This document shows, piece by piece, positions 7,953-16,482 of a DNA stretch of 64,000 nucleotides (positions are counted from its first letter, which is position 1; every line of letters starts with the position of its first letter). Origin of the DNA: Marinagarivorans cellulosilyticus (GTDB lineage Bacteria; Pseudomonadota; Gammaproteobacteria; Pseudomonadales; Cellvibrionaceae); NCBI RefSeq assembly GCF_021655555.1, contig NZ_AP023086.1:3874685-3938684 (forward strand), given 5' to 3'. The notes beneath the pieces were generated by a model, which worked only from the letters and a program-made list of their open reading frames with translations, was not told where the DNA came from and did not search any database. A program made the position numbers and the translations under genes.

Positions 7953-9740
7953 TTATTCTGATGTAGCTTTCTTCTCAGACTTTAACTTCAATGCAATATT
8001 CAGCTCGCGCAATTGCAATGCATCAACAGCGCCAGGGGCGTCTGTCATCACACAGGCCGCAGATTGCGTTTTAGGGAAGGCAATCACATCGCGAATGGAA
8101 TCTGAATTTGTCATTAGCATAATCAAACGATCCAAACCAAAAGCCAAGCCGCCATGTGGTGGCGCGCCATGGCTTAAGGCATCTAACAGGAAGCCAAACT
8201 TCTCGCGCTGCTCTTCATGCTCGATACCCAAAATTTCAAATACCGTTTGCTGCATATCTTGATTGTGGATACGCACAGAGCCGCCGCCAAGCTCAGTACC
8301 ATTTAATACCATGTCATAAGCACGGCTAAGCGCGGTTGCAGGATTTGCCTTTAACTCATCAGGCGAACACGAAGGCGCCGTAAAGGGATGGTGCAACGCG
8401 GTAAATTTGCCGCCATCTAATTCTTCGAACATGGGGAAATCGACCACCCACAAAGGTGCCCAGTCACAGGTATAAAGGTCAAGATCAGCGCCCAACTTGC
8501 AACGCAACGCCCCAAGGGCCTCCGATACAACCTTACCCTTATCTGCACCAAAGAAGATGATATCGCCGTTTTGTGCCTCAAGGCGGTCCAGCAGAGCTTG
8601 ACGCACATCGTCTGGTAAGAATTTCACAATAGGTGATTGCAAGCCTTCTTGCACATCAGTGACATCATTCACCTTAATGTAAGCCAAGCCTTTAGCGCCA
8701 TAGATGCCAACGAACTTTGTGTATTCATCAATTTGCTTGCGCGTTAACTTCTCAGAACCACCAGGTACTTTTAATGCTGTAACACGGCCTTTAGGGTCTT
8801 TAGCTGGAGCAGAGAAAACTTTAAAGTCTACGCTAGCCATCAAGTCTTTTACTTCCACCAGTTCTAATGGAATGCGTAAGTCTGGCTTGTCTGAGCCGTA
8901 CTTTTCCATCGCCTCGGAAAATGGCATACGAGGAAAGTCACCAAATTCAACCGATAAAGTTTCTTTAAACAACTTGCGGATCATATTTTCGGTTATCGCC
9001 ATGATATCGTCTTCAGACATAAAAGATGTCTCGATATCAATTTGAGTAAATTCAGGCTGACGATCAGCGCGCAAATCCTCATCGCGGAAACACTTAGCTA
9101 TTTGGTAGTAGCGGTCAAAGCCCGACACCATCAATAATTGCTTAAAAAGCTGGGGCGACTGCGGCAAAGCAAAGAATTTGCCTTCGTGGGTACGTGAAGG
9201 CACCAAATAATCGCGCGCACCTTCAGGCGTAGCCCTTGTAAGAATGGGCGTTTCGATATCCAAAAAACCATTATCATGGAGGTAGTTACGAATAGCGGTT
9301 GTAATACTAGAGCGCAAGCGTAGGTTGCGCTGCATCTCGTTGCGGCGCAAGTCAATGTAGCGATGCTTTAAACGTACATCTTCACCTACTGTGGTATGCG
9401 AATCCATTTGAAACGGTGGCGTTTCAGCAACATTTAAAATTTCAAGCGCTTGACCATAAACTTCAATTTCACCTGTCGACATATTTTTATTAACTGTCGC
9501 TTCAGAGCGTGCGCGCACCACGCCCTTGACTTGCAATACATATTCGCTACGGACCTTGTCGGCCAATTCAAAATTACTTTTGCCGTCGGGGTCAAAAACC
9601 ACCTGCACAATGCCGTCCCGGTCGCGCAAGTCGATGAAAATAACACCACCGTGGTCTCGGCGACGGTCAACCCAGCCACATAGAGTTACTTCTTTGTCGA
9701 TATCGGTGGCGCGAACTGCACCACAATAGATACTGCGCAT
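7953..9740 (-). CDS. aspS: aspartyl-tRNA synthetase
   Basis: Class II synthetase that charges tRNA-Asp. The ATG at 9740 gives 595 residues starting MRSIYCG, the conserved family N-terminus. It is preceded by TAGGA at good spacing, while the ATG seven codons upstream has no ribosome site. The N-terminal OB anticodon-binding domain (VTLCGWVDRRRDHGGVIFID) is followed by motif 2 (YYQIAKCFRDEDLRADRQPEFTQ region). The bacterial GAD insertion lies in the middle, and motif 3 (GGLAFGLDRLIMLM) near the end. The neighbouring zinc-ribbon gene is a common upstream partner. A terminator follows. Confidence 0.97.
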   Translation of the reverse strand: MRSIYCGAVRATDIDKEVTLCGWVDRRRDHGGVIFIDLRDRDGIVQVVFDPDGKSNFELADKVRSEYVLQVKGVVRARSEATVNKNMSTGEIEVYGQALEILNVAETPPFQMDSHTTVGEDVRLKHRYIDLRRNEMQRNLRLRSSITTAIRNYLHDNGFLDIETPILTRATPEGARDYLVPSRTHEGKFFALPQSPQLFKQLLMVSGFDRYYQIAKCFRDEDLRADRQPEFTQIDIETSFMSEDDIMAITENMIRKLFKETLSVEFGDFPRMPFSEAMEKYGSDKPDLRIPLELVEVKDLMASVDFKVFSAPAKDPKGRVTALKVPGGSEKLTRKQIDEYTKFVGIYGAKGLAYIKVNDVTDVQEGLQSPIVKFLPDDVRQALLDRLEAQNGDIIFFGADKGKVVSEALGALRCKLGADLDLYTCDWAPLWVVDFPMFEELDGGKFTALHHPFTAPSCSPDELKANPATALSRAYDMVLNGTELGGGSVRIHNQDMQQTVFEILGIEHEEQREKFGFLLDALSHGAPPHGGLAFGLDRLIMLMTNSDSIRDVIAFPKTQSAACVMTDAPGAVDALQLRELNIALKLKSEKKATSE

Positions 9741-9799
9741 AGTTTTTCCTAAATTATTCAATATTCAAATATGGGTTACAGCGATTAGCAGGCTTAACG

Positions 9800-10084
9800 T
9801 TAAGTCGCTGGCTTAGATTCCGCTTTCGGGGCTGCAGGCTTGTCGCCAGCGCTACTTTTAGCGGCTTTATCTTTATCGCTGCCTGCAAGATTCTTTTTAT
9901 TGCCGGATTTAAAATCGGTTTCGTACCAACCACTACCACTTAAGCGAAAGCCCGCCGCCGATACTTTCTTATTTAACGATTCCTGCCGACATTCAGGGCA
10001 CTGCGTTAAATTGGCGTCGCTCATTTTCTGTAAGGCCTCTAACTCGTGGCCGCAATTCGCACACTGATACTCATAGATAGGCAT
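9800..10084 (-). CDS. FmdB-type zinc ribbon protein
   Basis: A 94-residue protein with the FmdB family N-terminus MPIYEYQCANCGHELEALQKM and a second Cys pair CPEC, together making one zinc ribbon. The C-terminal half is a Lys/Ala/Ser-rich low-complexity tail. The gene lies directly upstream of aspS on the same strand, as in many gammaproteobacteria. The biochemical role of the family is unsettled. Confidence 0.85.
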   Translation of the reverse strand: MPIYEYQCANCGHELEALQKMSDANLTQCPECRQESLNKKVSAAGFRLSGSGWYETDFKSGNKKNLAGSDKDKAAKSSAGDKPAAPKAESKPAT

Positions 10085-10461
10085 GCAAAATCTCCAAATA
10101 CACGCTAAAACTACCGTCGATGTGGGCCGCCAAGACCCACGTTATTTTCAAAAGTGGGGCATTATACATGAGCACAGCCCTTTACGGGCAAGCACAATCG
10201 AAGCTCGGCCAAATGTGCTTTTTATGGCCTATTTGCCGCAAAACAGAACACGTATTTCACTTTTAACCCTATTTTTTAAGGTTTTTTCATATTTTGTGTT
10301 GCTCACTTTGTGAGTTTACTCTATATATACAGCACAAACAGCAAAGCAATAGCTGTTATAGGTGCTCGCAAAGATACTGCTACAGTTTAATCCGCAAACG
10401 ATTAATGCTTACACCGACACTTTTCTTATTAGACCATAACGACCATTTAGAGGATTCATAT
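10085..10461. promoter_or_regulatory. divergent promoter region between fmdB-like gene and HU-like gene
   Basis: This 377-base gene-free stretch separates two divergent genes. It is AT-rich toward the HU-like gene, with a TATATATA stretch near 10322. The spurious ORF that covers it encodes no recognisable protein. No RNA gene was recognised. Confidence 0.4.
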
Positions 10462-10914
10462 ATGCCACCACGTAAAGCCGCTGCCAAAGCTCCTGTCGCC
10501 AAAAAGGCACCAGCCAAGAAAGCCCCCGTTGCTAAAAAAGCACCTGTAAAGAAGGCTCCCGCAGCTAAAGCAGCCACTACTGGCGCAGTAAAACCTTTAA
10601 AGGCAATTCAAGAGCGCTATACCAAAACCGACATTCTTAACCGCATTAGCGAAGCGACTGAATTAAGCCGCAAAGACGTAACAGCGGTATTTACCGAGCT
10701 TGAAAACATCATCGAAGCGCACGTTAAAAAACGCGCTGTCGGCGAGTTCACTATCCCAGGCCTTATGAAAATTGTTACTGTTAAAAAGCCTGCGACCCGC
10801 GCGCGCAAAGGCATCAACCCCTTCACCGGCGAAGAAACCACCTTCAAAGCCAAGCCAGCCAGTGTTGCTGTTAAGATTCGCCCACTGAAAAAGCTGAAAG
10901 AAATGGCACTCTAA
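10462..10914 (+). CDS. HU-family DNA-binding protein with H1-like basic N-terminal tail
   Basis: A 150-residue protein in two parts. Residues 1-45 are Lys/Ala/Pro repeats (KKAPAKKAPVAKKAP) like histone H1 or AlgP tails. The rest is an HU/IHF-type domain (TKTDILNRISEATELSRKDV, later FTIPGLMKI, and a C-terminal arm RARKGINPFTGEETTFKAKP). It probably binds and bends DNA as a nucleoid protein. The ATG at 10462 has GAGGA eight bases upstream. A longer frame upstream lacks support. A strong terminator follows, so it is monocistronic. Confidence 0.85.
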   Translation: MPPRKAAAKAPVAKKAPAKKAPVAKKAPVKKAPAAKAATTGAVKPLKAIQERYTKTDILNRISEATELSRKDVTAVFTELENIIEAHVKKRAVGEFTIPGLMKIVTVKKPATRARKGINPFTGEETTFKAKPASVAVKIRPLKKLKEMAL

Positions 10915-10930
10915 GCCATACAAACAGCAA

Positions 10931-10957
10931 AAAGGGCAGCAGCTGCTGCCCTTTTTT
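10931..10957 (+). terminator. rho-independent terminator after HU-like gene
   Basis: A perfect GC-rich palindrome (AAAGGGCAGCAG / CTGCTGCCCTTT) followed by a run of seven T lies 16 bases after the stop. Confidence 0.92.
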
Positions 10958-11053
10958 TGTGCCTGTCTATCACTAGCACTGACAAGCCCAGCCAGCTGAC
11001 ATAGAATGCCCTCAGCTATCCCCCCTATTCACGACACTAGGTACTCACTCGCT

Positions 11054-12784
11054 ATGCGCGCCACACAATTTTTAATAGCCACCCAAAAAGAAACGCCATC
11101 CGATGCCGTGGTCATCAGCCACAAATTGATGTTACGCGCAGGCATGATCCGCAAACTAGCTTCAGGCCTTTATTGCTGGCTCCCCCTCGGGTTAAAAGTA
11201 CTTCGAAAAGTAGAAGCGATTGTTCGACAAGAAATGGATAATGCCGGCGCACAAGAAGTACTTATGCCCGTAGTCCAACCAGCCGAGCTGTGGCAAGAAT
11301 CTGGCCGCTGGGAACAGTTTGGCCCGGAACTTACGCGCTTTAACGATCGCCACCAAAATGGTTTTTGCTTAGGCCCCACCCACGAAGAAGTCATTACTGA
11401 CCTTGTGCGTAACGAACTAAAAAGCTACAAGCAATTACCCGCCAACTTCTACCAAATTCAAACAAAATTTCGTGATGAAGTTCGCCCGCGTTTTGGCGTT
11501 ATGCGCTCGCGCGAGTTCATTATGAAAGATGCTTACTCTTTTCATACTGACCAAACCTCACTGGAAGAAACCTACGCCATCATGCATGCCGCATACTGCG
11601 CCATTTTTAATCGTATAGGCTTAAACTTTCGCCCAGTAGAAGCTGACACCGGATCTATTGGCGGCTCTGGCTCACATGAATTTCATGTCCTTGCAGAAAG
11701 TGGCGAAGACGATATTGCCTTTAGCGATGGCAGTGATTACGCCGCCAACATTGAAAAAGCAGAAGCCCTCGCTCCGGCTCCGTCAACAGAAGCTGCAGCG
11801 GCAAAAGCTGACTTAACCCATACCCCAAACACCAAAACCATCGAAGAAGTCTCGGCCCTGCTTAATGTACCTTCGCAAAAAATCATTAAAACACTTTTTG
11901 TTATGGGCACCCCAGACGAAGAAACCGGCAAACAAGGTCTTGTCGCACTGTGCTTGCGGGGCGATCACGCTTTGAATGAAGTTAAAGCCGAGAAACTCGC
12001 TGAAATTGCAAGCCCGCTTACATTTGCAAGTGACGAACAAATACAAAACACAATTGGCGCCAACGCCGGCTCACTCGGCCCAATAGAACTCGGCATTCCA
12101 GTTATTGCCGATCGGGCGGCTGCCGTCGCCGTTAACTTCACCTGTGGCGCAAACAAAAACGATTACCATTTTGTAAATTGCAATTGGGGCGCTCAGGCTA
12201 ATTTCTCTCGCATTGAAGACATTCGCAATATTGTTGCTGGCGACCCTTCACCTTGCGGCAAAGGCAATATCACGATCAAACGCGGTATTGAAGTTGGGCA
12301 CATATTCCAGTTAGGCGACAAATACTCGAAAGCCATGAACGCCTCTATTCTCGACGCGCAAGGTAAAGACTCGGTAATGACAATGGGCTGCTATGGCATT
12401 GGTGTTTCGCGAGTTGTCGCTGCGGCCATTGAGCAAAACAACGACGAAGCCGGCATTATTTGGCCAGATGCTATTGCGCCATTTAACGTTGCCATTGTGC
12501 CAATTAATATGCACAAATCAGAGCGTGTCGCCCAAGTGTGCGAGGAGCTTCACACAAAACTACAAGCTAAAGGGTTTGATGTTTTATTTATGGATGAAGC
12601 CAAAGCCCGCTTAGGCAGCATGCTAGCTGACATTGAATTAATAGGTATTCCGCACCGCATAGTCATTGGCGACAGAGGCTTAGATAACAACGAAATCGAA
12701 TACAAACACCGCAGCGATAAAGAGTCTTCTGCATTAAAAGCAGACGCTCTCTTTGAAGAGCTTTGCCAAAAACTACAGGCATAA
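11054..12784 (+). CDS. proS: prolyl-tRNA synthetase
   Basis: Bacterial-type ProRS, which charges tRNA-Pro and edits Ala-tRNA-Pro. The chosen ATG gives 576 residues beginning MRATQFLIATQKE, which matches the family start. An in-frame ATG 16 codons upstream does not. Class II motif 2 region (FRDEVRPRFGVMRSREFIMKD) and motif 3 (GCYGIGVSRVVAA) flank the INS editing domain (about residues 225-405). The anticodon-binding domain closes the protein. It stands alone between the HU-like gene and a convergent acetyltransferase gene. Confidence 0.97.
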   Translation: MRATQFLIATQKETPSDAVVISHKLMLRAGMIRKLASGLYCWLPLGLKVLRKVEAIVRQEMDNAGAQEVLMPVVQPAELWQESGRWEQFGPELTRFNDRHQNGFCLGPTHEEVITDLVRNELKSYKQLPANFYQIQTKFRDEVRPRFGVMRSREFIMKDAYSFHTDQTSLEETYAIMHAAYCAIFNRIGLNFRPVEADTGSIGGSGSHEFHVLAESGEDDIAFSDGSDYAANIEKAEALAPAPSTEAAAAKADLTHTPNTKTIEEVSALLNVPSQKIIKTLFVMGTPDEETGKQGLVALCLRGDHALNEVKAEKLAEIASPLTFASDEQIQNTIGANAGSLGPIELGIPVIADRAAAVAVNFTCGANKNDYHFVNCNWGAQANFSRIEDIRNIVAGDPSPCGKGNITIKRGIEVGHIFQLGDKYSKAMNASILDAQGKDSVMTMGCYGIGVSRVVAAAIEQNNDEAGIIWPDAIAPFNVAIVPINMHKSERVAQVCEELHTKLQAKGFDVLFMDEAKARLGSMLADIELIGIPHRIVIGDRGLDNNEIEYKHRSDKESSALKADALFEELCQKLQA

Positions 12785-12821
12785 AAGGCAATGCAATAAG
12801 GGTTTTAAGGATAAAGCCCTT

Positions 12822-13355
12822 TTATAGCGCTTGCTCAGCTAACGTTTTAGACATTTCAACCAAGTAAACAGTATTAGGCTTTTTAGGGCTGCCAACACCC
12901 AGATTAACGGGGTAATTAAAATTCTGCCCCGTCTCGCAATAGCCTTGGCGCTGGTAATAACCTCTTAGAGATGTACGTTTATCAACCACCTCTATTCGAG
13001 CCAACTTACACCCTTTAGCGCCAGCCATTTGCTCCGCCTTAGCCATCAACCATTTGCCAACACCCAGCGTTTGGCTACTAGGCTCAACGGCTAACATTCC
13101 TAAAGACACCACCTCATTAACAATAGAAACATGGATACAACCCAATAACTTACCAGGTTCGCCAGCATGGGTAGCCACAATAACTTCTTCGCGATTGACC
13201 AGCGCCGTTAAAGCCTCCAAGGATATTCGATCGCCATCGATCCATTCACTTTCATGGGTCCAGCCTGCTAAATTTTCGCCAGGCCGGTAGGCGCGATTCA
13301 CCAACGATAGCAGTGCTAGACAATCGCCATCTTTAGCCAAACGAATTAAAAACAT
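12822..13355 (-). CDS. GNAT-family N-acetyltransferase
   Basis: A 177-residue GNAT protein. The acetyl-CoA site is seen in LGMLAVEPSSQTLGVGKWLM (a Q/R-x-x-G-x-G/A-type loop), followed by LARIEVVDKRTSLRGYYQRQ and GYCETG. Its N-terminus (RLAKDGDCLALLSLVNRAYR) is the usual GNAT beta1-alpha1. The substrate is unknown. It lies five bases after a small lipoprotein gene on the same strand. Confidence 0.85.
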   Translation of the reverse strand: MFLIRLAKDGDCLALLSLVNRAYRPGENLAGWTHESEWIDGDRISLEALTALVNREEVIVATHAGEPGKLLGCIHVSIVNEVVSLGMLAVEPSSQTLGVGKWLMAKAEQMAGAKGCKLARIEVVDKRTSLRGYYQRQGYCETGQNFNYPVNLGVGSPKKPNTVYLVEMSKTLAEQAL

Positions 13356-13360
13356 GCGAT

Positions 13361-13636
13361 TTAATCAACCGCAACAATCGTTGTTGCATTAATAGGAGAT
13401 TGCACCATACGTTTATCACCGTTAATCGTTGGGTAAAAAATGTAATAGCCCTTCTCCGGCACAGACGTCACCTTACCGTTTTTAACATGGTAAACCTGCG
13501 GGTGGCCCTCGATATAAACATCATAATCACCGCCTAGCATGGTATCCATTGTTCGGCTTGCATTATTAATGCGGTCACAACCGGCAACCGCAAACACACA
13601 AAACAACCCCAACCAATATTTATTTTTCATCATCAT
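13361..13636 (-). CDS. small putative lipoprotein
   Basis: A 91-residue protein with a lipoprotein signal (WLGLFCVFAVAGC, cysteine near residue 20) and a short beta-rich mature part (YDVYIEGHPQVYHVKNGKVT). The start is preceded by AGGTAAAA. It lies two bases after the MpaB-like gene and five before the acetyltransferase gene, suggesting a three-gene operon. The family was not recognised. Confidence 0.65.
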   Translation of the reverse strand: MMMKNKYWLGLFCVFAVAGCDRINNASRTMDTMLGGDYDVYIEGHPQVYHVKNGKVTSVPEKGYYIFYPTINGDKRMVQSPINATTIVAVD

Positions 13637-13638
13637 TT

Positions 13639-14322
13639 TTACCTATTTCTAAAGTTTGCTCGCCAAATGAGTACGCGAAGATAAAAGCGCCCAGTGATTG
13701 TACGCTGCTCCAGCCATGCTTTGTGGGACAACGGCAATAGCGCAACTATAATTGCCCTTGCAAAGGTTCGCAGCCCAAAAGGTATAGATAAACCCAGCAT
13801 TGATTGCATGCAGCGATTTAGTAGCTCAACAGAGCCTTTGCTTGTACCACCAAATCGGCGTTCATAATTGCGCCTTAGTGTTAGCCAGCCAATATAATTG
13901 CTTGGAATATTGCGCAGGCCCATACTCCGTGCAACATCGCACCAAAATCGACACAACATCTTGCATTCAGTAGCCGTTACGCTGCCTCCCAATATTCGCT
14001 TCACCCTAAGCGGTTCTAGATAAAAATTAGCAATCACATATAAAAAGTGCTCTTCGGGTAAGCTCACGCCGGCATGCCCTAGCCGCATTCTATTAAAGTG
14101 CGCTTTAGATTCAGAAGCCTCCAACCCTTTGTGAATAAAATCTCTAATCACATTACGCGCATCGGCCAGTCTGCGCTCGGTATCAACAGACAGCTTACCT
14201 TCGCCCAACAAATAAGGCGCAATTGGCGCAGCACAAAAGCCCCGAATAAAACCTAAATAAGAGCCAAGCCGAAAAGCCAAGCGATAACGCACATAATAAA
14301 GTCGATACACATCCGCAGACAT
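13639..14322 (-). CDS. possible MpaB-like (DUF2236) oxygenase family protein
   Basis: A 227-residue mainly helical protein. The segments FNRMRLGHAGVSLPEEHFLY, NFYLEPLRVKRILGG and WCDVARSMGLRNIPSNYIGW followed by LRRNYERR resemble the MpaB/latex-clearing oxygenase family. That family binds haem or metal through conserved histidines. Only one clear histidine (RLGHAG) is seen, so activity is uncertain. It heads the short operon with the lipoprotein and GNAT genes. It is divergent from the TrmK-like gene, whose 5' end it closely approaches. Confidence 0.5.
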   Translation of the reverse strand: MSADVYRLYYVRYRLAFRLGSYLGFIRGFCAAPIAPYLLGEGKLSVDTERRLADARNVIRDFIHKGLEASESKAHFNRMRLGHAGVSLPEEHFLYVIANFYLEPLRVKRILGGSVTATECKMLCRFWCDVARSMGLRNIPSNYIGWLTLRRNYERRFGGTSKGSVELLNRCMQSMLGLSIPFGLRTFARAIIVALLPLSHKAWLEQRTITGRFYLRVLIWRANFRNR

Positions 14323-14418
14323 TTACACTACCATCACTCATCTACGCCCCATAAAAGTAAAGGTCCAATTATTAATACCCCACCAGCAAACCTCATATCC
14401 AGCCCTCCAGGTCCTGGC

Positions 14419-15135
14419 ATCAGGAAATTAGACGCAAGACTTCACCATATATTCACTTGGGCAAATAGCCGTCAATACTCGTACATATGGGATCTGTGCT
14501 GCGATCACGGCAGGCTTGGCCTTCATTTGCATCAGCATAAAATGCCTTACCGCAGACATATTCATTTAATCGACTGCGTACCCTCGATTATCCATAAAAT
14601 ACAGCAACAATACCCTTCAACCCCAGATGAATCCTTAAGTATCGAATGCATTAATGCAGAAAAAATTACACTCTCACCTCAAGCGCTTGCAGGCAACAAG
14701 CTTTTCATTATTGCAGGGGTTGGAGGGGAAACAGCTGTCACTATTGCATCGGCCATTCTTGAGCAAAATCCAGCGCTACTCAATACTGCAGAAGCGACAA
14801 CGGATTTCATTTTCAGTACGAATAATCAAAGCTTTGAGCTCAGGCGCTACCTGCGGCAAGCACCTTTCGACTGCATTGCAGAAGACTTCGTCAGCGAAAA
14901 CGGGCAGCATCACGAGCACATACACATGCAAGTTAGCAAAAGCGCCGCCAAAACACGGCAAATCTCCCTTTTAGGGCATGATATATGGCAACCACTTACG
15001 CCGGAAAAACGCACATACCTTAACAAACAGCAACAGCACTACCAAAGGTGCTGGAAATTAAAGGGCACACAAGAGACCTCCTGCGCGGCTTTAGGTTACC
15101 TTAGCATCTTAAATTCAACTACCGGTGGCGACTGA
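14419..15135 (+). CDS. TrmK-like tRNA (adenine-N1) methyltransferase, no canonical start codon
   Basis: The protein has SAM-binding motif I in IWDLCCDHGRLGLHLHQH, then FIIAGVGGETAVTIASAIL and NNQSFELRRYLRQAPFDCIA with EDFVSENG. This is the layout of the TrmK family (COG2384). The frame is open from 14257, but no ATG, GTG or TTG precedes motif I. The first ATG (14527) would cut motif I off. Possible starts are ATC at 14419, followed by RKLDARLHHIF (a normal family start), or ATT at 14371 with AAAGG six bases upstream. It is either a rare start or a point mutation. The end is certain and the start is not. Confidence 0.65.
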   Translation: MRKLDARLHHIFTWANSRQYSYIWDLCCDHGRLGLHLHQHKMPYRRHIHLIDCVPSIIHKIQQQYPSTPDESLSIECINAEKITLSPQALAGNKLFIIAGVGGETAVTIASAILEQNPALLNTAEATTDFIFSTNNQSFELRRYLRQAPFDCIAEDFVSENGQHHEHIHMQVSKSAAKTRQISLLGHDIWQPLTPEKRTYLNKQQQHYQRCWKLKGTQETSCAALGYLSILNSTTGGD

Positions 15136-15190
15136 GGATTAACAAGGTACAATTGTCGCTTTCAACAAAAAGAACCTAACGAACGCCGCC

Positions 15191-15439
15191 ATGACAGAGC
15201 CGCAAAGCGTAGAATTTGAAACGCTACTCGACACCCAAGGGCTTTATTGCCCAGAGCCCGTTATGCTTTTGCATGGCGCCATTGACGCCGTTAAAATCGA
15301 TCAGGTTGTTAAGGTAGTGGCTACTGACCCTTCCACCCAGAGGGATATTCCAAAGTTTTGTGATTTTTTAGGGCATGAGTTGCTTCACAGCACAACAGAC
15401 AAGGATACCTTTGTTTTTTATGTGAAGCGCGCTACTTAA
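15191..15439 (+). CDS. tusA: TusA-type sulfurtransferase
   Basis: An 82-residue protein with the TusA signature LDTQGLYCPEPVMLLH, in which the cysteine of CPEP carries the persulfide. The fold pattern VVKVVATDPSTQRDIPKFC follows. TusA passes sulfur from IscS to the TusBCD relay for tRNA thiolation. It lies between the methyltransferase-like gene and the RIO kinase gene. Confidence 0.9.
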   Translation: MTEPQSVEFETLLDTQGLYCPEPVMLLHGAIDAVKIDQVVKVVATDPSTQRDIPKFCDFLGHELLHSTTDKDTFVFYVKRAT

Positions 15440-15509
15440 ATCTAACGTTAAAATCACTTCTGCTATCACTCTCTTTATTTGCACACAATATTTTTGGTAA
15501 CGTAACTTC

Positions 15510-16370
15510 ATGAAAATGCCTAAACGCCTAAAGCCCCTATTTGAAGACGGACTCATCGACGACGTCATTAGCTCTTTAATGAGCGGAAAAGAGGCTTCTG
15601 TCTATGTTGTGCGTTGCGGCGATATCACACGCGCAGCCAAGGTTTATAAAGATGCCGCTAAGCGCAGCTTCAAAAAAGCAGTGCAATACCAAGAAGGCCG
15701 AAAAGTACGCAACAGTCGGCGCCAACGCGCCATGGAAAAAGGCTCTAAATTTGGTCGCGACCAGCAAGAAGAAGCTTGGCAAAGCGCAGAATCCGACGCC
15801 CTTGTTCGAGTGGCCAACGCCGGCGTGCGCGTACCCAACTCTTATGGTTGCTACGATGGCGTACTGTTAATGGACCTTATCGCCACCGATGATGGCTCTG
15901 TCGCGCCTCGTCTAAATGACGTAACCATGAGTGCAGAACAAGCAATTGAAGATCACACACTTATGATGCACTACATAATGCGCATGCTCAGTGTTGGCAT
16001 TGTCCACGGTGACCTTTCTGAATTTAATGTATTGGTTGATGATTACGGCCCCGTCATTATTGACTTACCTCAGGCGGTAGATGCCGCTGGCAATAACAAC
16101 GCGCATGGCATGTTTGTTCGCGATGTCGACAATATTACCAACTACTACGCACAATTTGCTCCCGAGCTTAAACACACCCAGTACGCCAGCGAAATATGGT
16201 CTCACTTTGAAGAAGGTACCCTCGACCCAGACATGACGCTAACGGGGCAATTTGAAGCGCAAGAAGTATCGGCCGATGTTGATTCCGTACTCGAAGAAAT
16301 AAAAGCCGCTTTTGCCGAAGAACAAGAGCGACAAGAACGTATACGTAGCGCAGATCAACCTGACGACTAG
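15510..16370 (+). CDS. RIO-family atypical protein kinase
   Basis: A 286-residue RIO1-type kinase. It has the flexible-loop ATP site (SGKEASVYVVRCGD), the catalytic loop IVHGDLSEFNVLVDD and the metal-binding IIDLPQAVD that replaces DFG. A Glu-rich C-terminal tail follows. Similar PA4780-like proteins are widespread in Pseudomonadales and Cellvibrionales. The target is unknown. An ATG two codons downstream is an alternative start. Confidence 0.88.
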   Translation: MKMPKRLKPLFEDGLIDDVISSLMSGKEASVYVVRCGDITRAAKVYKDAAKRSFKKAVQYQEGRKVRNSRRQRAMEKGSKFGRDQQEEAWQSAESDALVRVANAGVRVPNSYGCYDGVLLMDLIATDDGSVAPRLNDVTMSAEQAIEDHTLMMHYIMRMLSVGIVHGDLSEFNVLVDDYGPVIIDLPQAVDAAGNNNAHGMFVRDVDNITNYYAQFAPELKHTQYASEIWSHFEEGTLDPDMTLTGQFEAQEVSADVDSVLEEIKAAFAEEQERQERIRSADQPDD

Positions 16371-16482
16371 CCAGCATAACGTAAAACCCCATTTCACACA
16401 GTACAACCAAGGGAAGCACTCGACTCGGTGCCGCTAAATATTTATAGTACGCGGCCTATTTCCTCTACGACTGGATGTACCG

